This document shows positions 18,655-26,648 of a stretch of 44,360 nt of DNA, in pieces; the stretch's first letter is position 1; every line of letters starts with the position of its first letter. The stretch spans positions 1 through 44,360 of the forward strand of contig JAZOCE010000016.1 in NCBI GenBank assembly GCA_045596365.1, written 5' to 3'. A program made the translations under genes and the position numbers. The notes beneath the pieces are model-generated. The model did no database searches. It was not told the DNA's origin and saw nothing but the letters and a program-made list of their open reading frames with translations. Source of the DNA: RGIG4079 sp045596365. Lineage in GTDB: Bacteria > Bacteroidota > Bacteroidia > Bacteroidales > Muribaculaceae.

Positions 18655-19722
18655 ATGAAACATCAAGAACTAATATTTTCAAATAACGTTGCTGGGGAGA
18701 TTGACAAAATTGCACAAAAAGTGGGAGCTCCACAGGTGTTTGTGCTTGTCGATGTCAATACCGATAGATGTGTATTGTCCATTTTGAAAAAAAACTCAAA
18801 AACGATTGCCGGAGCAAAGGTTATAACTATAAAGTCAGGTGATGTAAATAAAAACCTTGAGTCGTTGTCATTCATTTGGGAGCAGTTGTGTAATAATGGC
18901 GCTACACGCAAGTCTTTATTGATAAATATAGGCGGCGGTGTTATTACCGATATAGGAGCTTTTGCCGGTGCTACATTTAAAAGAGGGATAAGATTTATAA
19001 ATGTTCCCACAACATTGTTGTCGGCTGTTGATGCTGCAATTGGGGGCAAAACAGGTATAAATTTTAATGGCTTAAAAAATGAAGTGGGAGTATTTTGTGA
19101 AGCAGAAGCAGTAATAATTTCTACCGAGCTTTTTGATACATTGCCTCAAGAAGAGCTTCTGTCGGGATATGCCGAGATGCTAAAGCATGGATTGATTGCC
19201 GGTCGTGATGTTTACGATAAATTGTTGGCTTATGATATTTGTAAGTCCGAAAAAGGCGATCAATTATTGACATTGTTGGAAGAGTCGGTAATGGTAAAAA
19301 AGAATATTGTAGAGGAAGATCCAACAGAAAAAGGAATTCGTCGTGCATTGAATTTGGGACACACTATAGGTCATGCATTTGAGTCATTGGCATTGCGTCG
19401 GGACGACCCCATTCCTCATGGATATGCTGTAGCATGGGGGTTGATTGTTGAGATGGTATTATCTCACATTCAATTAAACTTCCCGTCAGCTGATTTACAA
19501 CAATTGGCTTCATATGTTTATAGCAAGTATGGTGCATTTGAAATCACTTGCAATGATTATCCTGCATTGATTGACTTTATGCATCATGATAAGAAAAATG
19601 AGTCGGCAGAAATAAACTTTACGCTTCTAAAAGATGTGGGAGATGTGCAAATAGATTGCCATTGTTCTGAAGATGAGATAAAATCGGCATTGGATATTTT
19701 TCGTGATTTGTTACACATTTAA
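18655..19722 (+). CDS. aroB: 3-dehydroquinate synthase
   Basis: AroB turns 3-deoxy-D-arabino-heptulosonate 7-phosphate into 3-dehydroquinate, the second step of the shikimate pathway (cytosol; NAD and a divalent metal). The 355-residue length is normal. Motifs seen are GGGVITDIGAFAGATFKRG (NAD-binding Gly-rich region), NVPTTLLSAVDAAIGGKTGIN, the Glu in GYAEMLKHG, His in GHTIGHAFE, and His in PHGYAVAWG as the expected metal ligands. It is 17 bases after the HAD gene, probably the last gene of the operon. The other aro genes are not in the window. Confidence 0.97.
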   Translation: MKHQELIFSNNVAGEIDKIAQKVGAPQVFVLVDVNTDRCVLSILKKNSKTIAGAKVITIKSGDVNKNLESLSFIWEQLCNNGATRKSLLINIGGGVITDIGAFAGATFKRGIRFINVPTTLLSAVDAAIGGKTGINFNGLKNEVGVFCEAEAVIISTELFDTLPQEELLSGYAEMLKHGLIAGRDVYDKLLAYDICKSEKGDQLLTLLEESVMVKKNIVEEDPTEKGIRRALNLGHTIGHAFESLALRRDDPIPHGYAVAWGLIVEMVLSHIQLNFPSADLQQLASYVYSKYGAFEITCNDYPALIDFMHHDKKNESAEINFTLLKDVGDVQIDCHCSEDEIKSALDIFRDLLHI

Positions 19723-19740
19723 TCTAAAATTGGCAAAGAG

Positions 19741-19771
19741 TTGGAGCGTTGAATAGTTTTGCGTAATTTTG
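19741..19771 (+). promoter_or_regulatory. Promoter of the kdsD-ribH unit
   Basis: TTG (19741-19743), 20 bases, TAATTTTG (19764-19771). The transcript would start near 19776, which excludes the in-frame ATG at 19759 as a translation start and supports the ATG at 19792. Confidence 0.7.
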
Positions 19772-19791
19772 CAGTAATAAAAAATAAAATA

Positions 19792-20397
19792 ATGGATATT
19801 AAACAAGTAATGCAAGAAATACTCGATGCTGAGAGTAATGCAATAAAAAATATACCTATTACGGATGAGTATATAAAGGCTGTTAATGCGATTGTAGAGC
19901 ATGTGCATAATCGCGGTGGCAAGCTCGTAACCTCAGGAATGGGTAAGGCAGGGCAAATTGCAATGAACATTGCCACAACATTCTGTTCTACAGGTACTCC
20001 TGCGGTAAATCTTCATCCAAGTGAAGCTCAACATGGCGACCTTGGCGTGTTGCAACCCAATGATATAATGTTGCTTATCTCAAATTCAGGTAAGACTCGC
20101 GAAATCATTGATTTGGTCGCTCTTGCACGCAACTTGTATCCGCAAGTCCCATTCATTGTGATTACTGGAAATCCCGAAAGCGAACTTTCTCGCATTGCCG
20201 ACATTACATTGTCAACCGGTGGAACTCCTGAAGTTTGCCCATTGGGCTTGACTCCAACAACATCGACAACAATGATGACAGTGATAGGTGATGTGCTTGT
20301 CGTAAATGTGATGCGCATGACTGAATTCACTAAAGCACAATATGCTTTGCGTCATCATGGTGGATATTTGGGAGATAAATCTCGTTCAAAAGAATAA
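19792..20397 (+). CDS. kdsD: D-arabinose-5-phosphate isomerase, SIS domain only
   Basis: This 201-residue cytosolic protein is a single SIS (sugar isomerase) domain with TSGMGKAGQIAMNIATTF, SEAQHGDLGVL, LISNSGKTREI and CPLGLTPTTSTT. It would convert ribulose 5-phosphate to arabinose 5-phosphate, the first step of Kdo synthesis for lipopolysaccharide. The usual KdsD has two CBS domains after the SIS domain; they are absent here. A SIS-only enzyme with this activity is known from Bacteroides fragilis. I chose ATG 19792 because a promoter overlaps the upstream ATG. ribH follows 12 bases later. Confidence 0.88.
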   Translation: MDIKQVMQEILDAESNAIKNIPITDEYIKAVNAIVEHVHNRGGKLVTSGMGKAGQIAMNIATTFCSTGTPAVNLHPSEAQHGDLGVLQPNDIMLLISNSGKTREIIDLVALARNLYPQVPFIVITGNPESELSRIADITLSTGGTPEVCPLGLTPTTSTTMMTVIGDVLVVNVMRMTEFTKAQYALRHHGGYLGDKSRSKE

Positions 20398-20409
20398 AAT
20401 AGAGAGGAA

Positions 20410-20898
20410 ATGTCAACATCGTTAAGCAATGGCGCTCCATCAGGAGCACTTCCCAAGGTGGAAAATATGAGAGTAGCAATTGTCGCCGCTGAGTGGAATG
20501 GACACATCACCGGTGCAATGACCGATGGCGCTGTTGAGTTATTCAAGTCTCAAGGTTTTGCCGACGAAGATGTAGAAATATTTCATGTCCCAGGTGCTGT
20601 TGAATTGACTTTCGCAGCATCGCAACTCATAGAAACAGGTAATTTTGATGTAATCATTGTGTTTGGCTGTGTAATTCGTGGTGGGACACCTCATTTTGAC
20701 TACGTTTGTCAGAGTGTAACACAAGGAATTACATCATTAAATGCCGATTGCGATGTTCCGGTGATTTTTGGGGTGTTAACCGTTGATTGTGAGCAAGATG
20801 CGCTTGATAGAGCCGGCGGGAGACTTGGTAATAAAGGAACAGAAGCAGCAGAAACTGCAATTAAAATGTTTGATTTTATTTGCAAAGTTCGAGAATAA
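20410..20898 (+). CDS. ribH: 6,7-dimethyl-8-ribityllumazine synthase
   Basis: RibH condenses 5-amino-6-ribitylaminouracil with 3,4-dihydroxy-2-butanone 4-phosphate, the penultimate step of riboflavin synthesis. The protein has 162 residues. Motifs are AEWNGHI (substrate pocket), HVPGAVELTFAA, FGCVIRGGTPHFDYVC (catalytic His) and FGVLTVD followed by AGGRLGNKGTEAA. It forms icosahedral or pentameric shells in related species. It is co-transcribed with kdsD by proximity; no FMN riboswitch is seen in front, so regulation does not appear to be flavin-specific. Confidence 0.97.
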   Translation: MSTSLSNGAPSGALPKVENMRVAIVAAEWNGHITGAMTDGAVELFKSQGFADEDVEIFHVPGAVELTFAASQLIETGNFDVIIVFGCVIRGGTPHFDYVCQSVTQGITSLNADCDVPVIFGVLTVDCEQDALDRAGGRLGNKGTEAAETAIKMFDFICKVRE

Positions 20899-20910
20899 TA
20901 CTTACCTTTG
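20879..20910 (+). promoter_or_regulatory. Promoter of the tRNA cluster
   Basis: TTTG (20879-20882), 20 bases, TACCTTTG (20903-20910): a full consensus match overlapping the 3' end of ribH and 42 bases before the first tRNA. Confidence 0.85.
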
Positions 20911-20951
20911 CACTCGCTTTGATACCCAAGCGTGGGTTGAGCGAAAATAAT

Positions 20952-21025
20952 GCCTCTTTAGCTCAGTTGGCCAGAGCACGTGATTTGTAATCTCGGGGTC
21001 GTTGGTTCGAATCCGACAAGAGGCT
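20952..21025 (+). tRNA. tRNA-Thr (anticodon TGT)
   Basis: The acceptor arm GCCTCTT pairs with AAGAGGC. The D-arm GCTCAG..., anticodon loop ATTTGTAAT and T-arm GGTTCGAATCC are all clear. CCA is not encoded. Confidence 0.95.
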
Positions 21026-21047
21026 CAAAAAAGTCGAAAGACTGGCC

Positions 21048-21130
21048 GGGCGAATACCAGAGTGGCCAAATGGGGCAGACTGTAAATCTGCTGGCGTATG
21101 CCTTCGGTGGTTCGAATCCATCTTCGCCCA
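21048..21130 (+). tRNA. tRNA-Tyr (anticodon GTA)
   Basis: The acceptor GGGCGAA pairs with TTCGCCC. The anticodon arm GCAGACTGTAAATCTGC is followed by the long variable arm expected of a class II tRNA-Tyr. The T-arm GGTTCGAATCC is present. Confidence 0.95.
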
Positions 21131-21139
21131 CTTTTTTAT

Positions 21140-21212
21140 GCGGAAGTAGCTCAGTTGATAGAGCATCAGCCTTCCAAGCTGAGGGTCGCGAGTTTGAGCC
21201 TCGTCTTCCGCT
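21140..21212 (+). tRNA. tRNA-Gly (anticodon TCC)
   Basis: The acceptor GCGGAAG pairs with CTTCCGC. The anticodon loop CCTTCCAAG gives TCC. The T-arm has GAGTTTGAGCCTC, with TTTGA in place of the usual TTCGA, a mild deviation. Confidence 0.93.
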
Positions 21213-21218
21213 CAAAGG

Positions 21219-21248
21219 AAAGTCCACCATTTTTATGGCGGACTTTTT
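21219..21248 (+). terminator. Terminator of the tRNA operon
   Basis: AAGTCCACC pairs with GGCGGACTT (one A-C mismatch) around an AT-rich loop and ends in six T residues, right after tRNA-Gly. Confidence 0.8.
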
Positions 21249-21314
21249 TATGTTACAGTCAGTAATGTATGTAAGGTGATTTGTGTAAGAATATGGTTTC
21301 TCTTAAACCGAAGT

Positions 21315-22778
21315 TTATCCTTTTTTTGCCGGATCACAAGTGAGACCTACTCCTAACTTTTTGAAAATTTTGCGGTCGACTTCACTAAGCATTACGGTAG
21401 AGTGTACTTGACACCCATTGAGTTTTGGTAATTGCTCCAATGCTTGGCGGCAATTTTCGTCGGTGTTGCTTAAAATAGAAAGAGCAACAAGCACTTCGTC
21501 GGTGTGAAGGCGAGGGTTGTGTCCATGCAAAAACTCCACTTTGGTCTTTTGGATCGGGGCAATCATTGCTTCGGGAATCATTTTTATATCATCAGAAATA
21601 CCTGCAAGGTATTTTGTAGCATTTAAGATGAGTGCCGCGCTAGGTCCAAGAAGTTCACTTGTGCGTGACGTGATGATTGTGCCATCGTGTAATTCAATAG
21701 CTGCTGCATGTACGCCCGATTGTTCTTTTTTTGCTTGTGCCGCTACTGTTGTGCGACGATAGTCGGTAGTGATTTTTGCTTGCTTCATGATGAGCGCAAT
21801 CTTGTTTACCTCGTTTTCGTTATTCCCTTTATTGGCAAGGTTGCATAATGCGTAATAATGGCGACGTATGATTTCATCTCTTGAAGCATTGCAACAAACG
21901 TCCTCGTCGCTAATGCAGAATCCAATCATGTTTACCCCCATGTCGGTAGGTGATTTGTAGGGGCTTTCGCCATATATGCTCTCAAAAAGAGTGTTTAGTA
22001 CCGGGAAAATCTCAAGATCACGATTATAGGTTACCGCTACTTCGCCATGAGCTTCCAAATGAAGAGGGTCAATCATGTTTACATCGTTAAGGTCGGCAGT
22101 AGCAGCTTCATAGGCTATGTTTATGGGATGTTTCAAAGGGAGATTCCACACCGGGAAAGTTTCAAATTTGGCATATCCGGCTTTGATACCGCGCTTGTTT
22201 TCGTGATATAGCTGACTCAAACATACAGCCATTTTACCACTTCCCGGGCCGGGAGCAGTAACAACAACAAGAGGGCGTTCAGTCTCAACATAGTCGTTTT
22301 TACCAAATCCGTCCTCGGAGTCGATAAGCGCAATATTATGAGGGTATCCGTCAATTGTATAGTGGTTATATACCTTGATGCCAAGACGCTCTAAACGATT
22401 GCGATAGGCGTCGGCACTTGCTTGACGGTTGTAGTGAGTGATCACTACTCCACCAACGTAGAGTCCTACCTTCTCAAATTCGGCACGCAAGCGAAGAACA
22501 TCTTCGTCGTAGGTAATTCCTAAATCACTACGAGTCTTGTTCTTCTCGATATCTGTTGCGCTGATGACCATGATTACTTCGGCATATTCGCGAAGTTGCA
22601 TAAGCATTTGTAGCTTGCTGTCTGGCATAAAACCTGGTAATACGCGACTTGCATGGTGGTCGTCAAATAATTTACCGCCAAATTCGAGGTATAATTTATC
22701 ACCAAATTGAGCGATGCGCTCTTTGATGCGTTCTGACTGTATTTTTAGATACTTTTCGTTATCAAACCCAATTTTCAT
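21315..22778 (-). CDS. DUF1846 family protein
   Basis: The protein has 487 residues, about the length of the conserved DUF1846 family. Recognisable stretches are KLYLEFGGKLFDDHHASRVLPGF near residue 30, VVVTAPGPGSGKMA near 180 (a Gly-rich P-loop-like segment), YNRDLEIFPVLN, and GHNPRLHTDEVLVALSILS near the C-terminus. A structure of a family member is known, but no biochemical function is established to my knowledge; a nucleotide-binding enzyme is the reasonable guess. It is a single-gene unit with a promoter only 8 bases from the ATG (see findings). Its only neighbours are the tRNA cluster and a divergent secreted glycosidase. Confidence 0.88.
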   Translation of the reverse strand: MKIGFDNEKYLKIQSERIKERIAQFGDKLYLEFGGKLFDDHHASRVLPGFMPDSKLQMLMQLREYAEVIMVISATDIEKNKTRSDLGITYDEDVLRLRAEFEKVGLYVGGVVITHYNRQASADAYRNRLERLGIKVYNHYTIDGYPHNIALIDSEDGFGKNDYVETERPLVVVTAPGPGSGKMAVCLSQLYHENKRGIKAGYAKFETFPVWNLPLKHPINIAYEAATADLNDVNMIDPLHLEAHGEVAVTYNRDLEIFPVLNTLFESIYGESPYKSPTDMGVNMIGFCISDEDVCCNASRDEIIRRHYYALCNLANKGNNENEVNKIALIMKQAKITTDYRRTTVAAQAKKEQSGVHAAAIELHDGTIITSRTSELLGPSAALILNATKYLAGISDDIKMIPEAMIAPIQKTKVEFLHGHNPRLHTDEVLVALSILSNTDENCRQALEQLPKLNGCQVHSTVMLSEVDRKIFKKLGVGLTCDPAKKG

Positions 22779-22786
22779 AATGTATG

Positions 22787-22817
22787 CAAAGATAGTGTAT
22801 GCCGAGAGAACAACAAA
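22787..22817 (-). promoter_or_regulatory. Promoter of the DUF1846 gene, nearly leaderless
   Basis: Minus strand TTTG (22814-22817), 19 bases, TATCTTTG (22787-22794): full consensus. It ends 8 bases before the ATG, so the expected transcript has almost no 5' untranslated region. Confidence 0.7.
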
Positions 22818-22852
22818 GTAAAAATAAAGTTTTTCGTATTTTTTATTTATTG

Positions 22853-22871
22853 TATCTTTGTTGTATCTTTG
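22853..22871 (+). promoter_or_regulatory. Tandem -7 promoter elements for the glycosidase gene
   Basis: Two perfect TATCTTTG boxes occur 11 bases apart (22853-22860 and 22864-22871) as a TTGTATCTTTG direct repeat. The ATG is 38 bases further on. The -33 region is T-rich without a clear TTTG. Confidence 0.65.
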
Positions 22872-22909
22872 TTTTATCTAAACTAAAAACTTAACCCCAT
22901 ATTATTATA

Positions 22910-25327
22910 ATGAAAAAACTATTTATCTCGCTTTTTGCTGTAATGACATCAGCAATGGCATTTGCAATAGGGCAATGGACTTTGCAAGGCAATGCTTATA
23001 CAATTGACACGTTATTCCATGCACAGGTGGGTCCTGGAACTACACAAACATCATTAAGTGTTGTAGGTCCCACAAAATTAAGAGTATTTTATACGACTAC
23101 AGATTTGACCAATCCTTATGTCGAAATGCGCGCTACTATGGCAAATGATAAATTAGGCTCAGGAGCTACAGTGGCATCAATAGGGAAGTCTCATCACAAA
23201 GAGGGGGCATTGTATTTTGCCGGAGTGAATGCCGATTTTTTCAGTGGATCTTATCCCATCGGGACGACTGTATCTAATGGGGAAATTTATTATGCATCAA
23301 ACAATGGTTGGTATCATTGGGCAATAGATGAAGATAAGGTGCCCCATTTAGGGCAGATGACAGTAGGCGGAACTGTAACAAATGCTGCCGGAACATCGAG
23401 CCATTCCATTACGGGATTTAATAGAGCGCGTGAGGCAAATAATATGATTATTTATACGCCCAAATATGGCTCTACGACAGGCACAAATGCCTATGGCTCG
23501 GAGGTTTTAATAACTCCTATTGATGGCGCAATAGCAATGGGTAAAGCTGTAAAAGTAAAAGTTGCGAGTTCTCCTGCAACAGCAGGGTCAATGGCAATCC
23601 CTGCCGGTTCATATGTTTTATCAGGACATGGTACAGCAGCTACGTTTGTTTCCGGATTGACAATTGGTCAAGAAATAACAGTGAATTTAACGCTAACACT
23701 TGGAGGGAAATCAATTGCTGCAACGGAGGTTTTAGGAGGAAAACCCACAATTCTTTCAGGAGGTCAAGTGTTGAATACACAAGATGCATTAGATCATTTA
23801 ACTGCGTTAAATCCGCGCACTGCCGTAGGACATGATGCGACAGGAACAAAACTTGTGATGCTTGTTGTTGATGGTCGATCTCAAGTTTCTGTGGGTTGCG
23901 TGTCAAAAGTTCTTGCTGATATCATGCGAGAAGTGGGTTGTAGTGAGGCTCTTAATTTTGACGGTGGAGGTTCTTCTACATTATATGTTGATGCGTTAGG
24001 GGTAAGAAATGTTCCGAGTGAAGGCTCTGAAAGATCTGTCCCAAATGCTTTGTTTGCAGTGGCAACTGCTCCCACTGATAACGAAATAGCATCTATTGCG
24101 TTTGTTGATCAAACAATAACATTGCCAAAACATGGATATTTTACTCCTACGATATATGCCTATAATAAATATGGCGTGTTGATTTCTACAAATGTTACTG
24201 ATTATCAACTTTCATCTCCTGCCGGCTTAGGAGAAGTAATAGAAGATGGTAAAACATTGTATGCCAATGGTAGTGGAACGCATGTATTGACTGCTACAGT
24301 TAATGGAATAAAAGCAACAGCAATTGTATCCATAGGTGCAAGTGAGCCTAAATTCACTGCCGAAAAGGTTCTCTTGGATTCTTACACCGATTATGTTGTG
24401 AAGGTAACGGCAACAGTAGATGGCATTGAGATGCCATTGGGCAATAAAGCATTGACATGGACAAGCGATGACGAATCAATTGCAACAGTTGATGCTACAG
24501 GAAAAATTCATGGTATTAAAAATGGGACAACAACAGTAAGAGGAGTTGTCGATTCTTTTTCTGATGAAATAGCAGTTATAGTAGAGATTCCTGAAACACG
24601 CTATAAAGCCATTGACCCATATTTAGATGGATCTACATGGACAGTGAGCGGAACGGTTAATCAAGCAACATTTAGTGCTCTTGGCTTAGAAGGTATGGCT
24701 ATAGATTACACATTCAGTTCAACTCGTAACGCCAATATGGGAACATCAAAAGATATTCAATTATGGAGCCTTCCCGACTCATTATTATTGGATATAAATC
24801 CGGGAGAAGCCAAGATTAGTAAAATCATGTTGACGATTGCATCGTTGGGGAATTCTAAAACTACAACTTATAACTATGTTCCAACGCTTAGTGCATCAAC
24901 AGTAAACAGAGTTCTTATTCCATTTGATAATATTTTTGATGTTGCAGATGCCGCAATATTCCCTATACAGCTAAAAGGTATTACCTACTATTTTACTGGA
25001 GTAAAAACATCAACAAATTATCGTCTTGAAATACCTAAAATGTTGACCGTATATGATGCCATACCTGCTGAAGGTGTTGGAATTGAAGATGTTTTAATTG
25101 AGTCAACAGAAGAATTGCGGTTATCGCCTAATCCTGTAAATGCAGGTGATGTCGTAAAAGTAAATGTTGAGAATACGGCAAGCTATGCTGTGTATTCGAT
25201 TAATGGAGCTTTGGTGGCACAGGGTGTTGGACAAGAACTCTCAACAGCAGGCTTGGCTCAAGGCATTTATGTAGTAAAAGTCATGAGCGAAAAAGGCGTA
25301 CTTGCTGCAAGAATGATTATTAAGTAG
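22910..25327 (+). CDS. Secreted phosphodiester glycosidase (NAGPA domain) with T9SS-like tail
   Basis: This 805-residue protein has a signal peptide (to AMAFA at residue 19). The phosphodiester glycosidase domain of NAGPA type covers roughly 30-385, with VNADFFSGSYPIGTTVSNG and the conserved cluster VVDGRSQVSVGC ... NFDGGGSSTLYV. Such enzymes release a sugar from phosphodiester links, such as in lysosomal-enzyme tags or bacterial wall teichoic-type glycans. After it comes a BIG2-like Ig domain (WTSDDESIATVDATGKIHG ... TTVRGV, about 515-550). The last ~75 residues (LRLSPNPVNAGDVVKV ... GIYVVKV ... MIIK) form a T9SS C-terminal sorting signal. Natural substrate is unknown. The stop overlaps the convergent channel gene by 8 bases. 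Confidence 0.88.
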   Translation: MKKLFISLFAVMTSAMAFAIGQWTLQGNAYTIDTLFHAQVGPGTTQTSLSVVGPTKLRVFYTTTDLTNPYVEMRATMANDKLGSGATVASIGKSHHKEGALYFAGVNADFFSGSYPIGTTVSNGEIYYASNNGWYHWAIDEDKVPHLGQMTVGGTVTNAAGTSSHSITGFNRAREANNMIIYTPKYGSTTGTNAYGSEVLITPIDGAIAMGKAVKVKVASSPATAGSMAIPAGSYVLSGHGTAATFVSGLTIGQEITVNLTLTLGGKSIAATEVLGGKPTILSGGQVLNTQDALDHLTALNPRTAVGHDATGTKLVMLVVDGRSQVSVGCVSKVLADIMREVGCSEALNFDGGGSSTLYVDALGVRNVPSEGSERSVPNALFAVATAPTDNEIASIAFVDQTITLPKHGYFTPTIYAYNKYGVLISTNVTDYQLSSPAGLGEVIEDGKTLYANGSGTHVLTATVNGIKATAIVSIGASEPKFTAEKVLLDSYTDYVVKVTATVDGIEMPLGNKALTWTSDDESIATVDATGKIHGIKNGTTTVRGVVDSFSDEIAVIVEIPETRYKAIDPYLDGSTWTVSGTVNQATFSALGLEGMAIDYTFSSTRNANMGTSKDIQLWSLPDSLLLDINPGEAKISKIMLTIASLGNSKTTTYNYVPTLSASTVNRVLIPFDNIFDVADAAIFPIQLKGITYYFTGVKTSTNYRLEIPKMLTVYDAIPAEGVGIEDVLIESTEELRLSPNPVNAGDVVKVNVENTASYAVYSINGALVAQGVGQELSTAGLAQGIYVVKVMSEKGVLAARMIIK

Positions 25328-26564
25328 GCACATAGGTGCTATCTGAAATATCGATGTGAAACGTCGGGCATATAGAGATTATATGTTCGACGATTTCACT
25401 TTGTATAGCCTCATACAATGTCCAATCGGTAGTTGCAGTAAAGCAATATAATTGGAGCGGTGTTCCGGTCGCGTCTCCTTCCATAAGCCTTACAAGTATT
25501 TGTTTGTCAGATGCTACCATTGGATGAGAGATGATGTATTGACACGCATAGGCGCGTAGTAATCCGAGATTAGTCTCAGTCGTTCCATTGATAGTAGCCA
25601 CCCCTTTATTGTAAATTGTAGTGGATGCGGTGTGTGTGATGAATTCAGCGAAAACAGGTAATTTCTTTTGGATTTCTGAGATGAGAGCAGGAGTGGTTGC
25701 TTTGATTGATCCATTGTCAATGAGAATTGAGCGAGAGATTAACCGCGTTCCACTATCGCTCATTCCACGCCAATTTTGAAACGAAGAAGACACAAGAGAG
25801 TAGGGTGGTAACATTATAATTGTGTTGTCCCAATTGCGTATCTTGACAACCGATAGTGTTACATCAATAACAATACCATTGGCGATAGTTCCGGGAATTA
25901 TCACCCAGTCCCCTACATGTAGCATGTCGTTTTGCGAAATTTGTATTCCTGCAACAAATCCAAGTATACTGTCTTTGAATATCAACATCAGAGCTGCAGC
26001 AAAGGCTCCAAGTCCGGTTAGCAATACTGTTGGCGACTTGTCGATTAACACAGAGACCGATACAATCGAAATCACAATCCACACTATCCCTTTGCCAACA
26101 TTTAACACCCCTCTTAATGGAAGATTGCGAGTGTTTTTGTAGGTGTCATATCTCATCCATAGAAATGATAAAATAGAACATAAGCCAATGGCGATGGTAA
26201 TTAGAAGATATACTATTGACAGACGTCTGATAGCCTCACTGATGTTGGCTTCGTTTTCAAAAACAAATGGAATAAAAGCGAGGATTACTAAAGGAGGAAC
26301 TATATGGGAACAGCGAGATATAACACGTAGGGATATCAGTTCGTTTAAGATGGTAAAATGCTTTATGTGGAAAATTAATCTTATTATGAGTTGAAAAATA
26401 TACTTAATAATACATCCTATACCTCCTGAAATACACAGAACAACAATAGTATATAGAATTTCCTCTAATAACGAATTCTGGGGGAGTCCCATTAAGTTAA
26501 TGATTCTGTCTATTTTTTCAAGAAACCATTGTGCTATAGAGTAGGACGGAATGAGTAAATTCAT
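25320..26564 (-). CDS. MscS-family mechanosensitive channel, YbdG-like
   Basis: A 414-residue inner-membrane protein with about five predicted hydrophobic helices in residues 35-205. The MscS signature region follows at the end of the last helices: LLTGLGAFAAALMLIF (pore-lining helix, Gly/Ala-rich), then GFVAGIQISQNDMLHVGDWVIIPG (beta-domain entry). A cytosolic C-terminal domain closes the protein. Length and motif fit the larger MscS/YbdG branch, which relieve turgor on osmotic downshock. It is convergent with the glycosidase and shares 8 bases at the 3' ends. No clear promoter was seen upstream. Confidence 0.9.
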   Translation of the reverse strand: MNLLIPSYSIAQWFLEKIDRIINLMGLPQNSLLEEILYTIVVLCISGGIGCIIKYIFQLIIRLIFHIKHFTILNELISLRVISRCSHIVPPLVILAFIPFVFENEANISEAIRRLSIVYLLITIAIGLCSILSFLWMRYDTYKNTRNLPLRGVLNVGKGIVWIVISIVSVSVLIDKSPTVLLTGLGAFAAALMLIFKDSILGFVAGIQISQNDMLHVGDWVIIPGTIANGIVIDVTLSVVKIRNWDNTIIMLPPYSLVSSSFQNWRGMSDSGTRLISRSILIDNGSIKATTPALISEIQKKLPVFAEFITHTASTTIYNKGVATINGTTETNLGLLRAYACQYIISHPMVASDKQILVRLMEGDATGTPLQLYCFTATTDWTLYEAIQSEIVEHIISICPTFHIDISDSTYVPT

Positions 26565-26610
26565 AGGTTAAAAATTAAGATAAATATTTATAATCTAAAC
26601 AAATTAATTG

Positions 26611-26642
26611 TTGCGATAGTTTCTTCCTAATTGTTATCTTTG
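26611..26642 (+). promoter_or_regulatory. Promoter of the small membrane protein, nearly leaderless
   Basis: TTG (26611-26613), 21 bases, TATCTTTG (26635-26642). It ends 6 bases before ATG 26649 and overlaps the upstream in-frame ATG at 26631, which therefore cannot be the start. Confidence 0.65.
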
Positions 26643-26648
26643 TATCAT

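Noticed and set aside
19759..19791. Upstream in-frame ATG for the SIS-domain gene
   Set aside because: It lies inside the promoter (-7 box 19764-19771), before any plausible transcript start.
20400..20409. FMN riboswitch before ribH
   Set aside because: Only 12 bases separate kdsD and ribH, and no RFN-type conserved sequences are seen upstream of the pair.
22850..22872. Short CRISPR-like or microsatellite repeat
   Set aside because: Only two 11-base units occur, with no spacers; they match promoter -7 boxes instead.
26631..26648. Upstream in-frame ATG for the small membrane protein
   Set aside because: It lies inside the promoter (-7 box 26635-26642) and cannot be transcribed.
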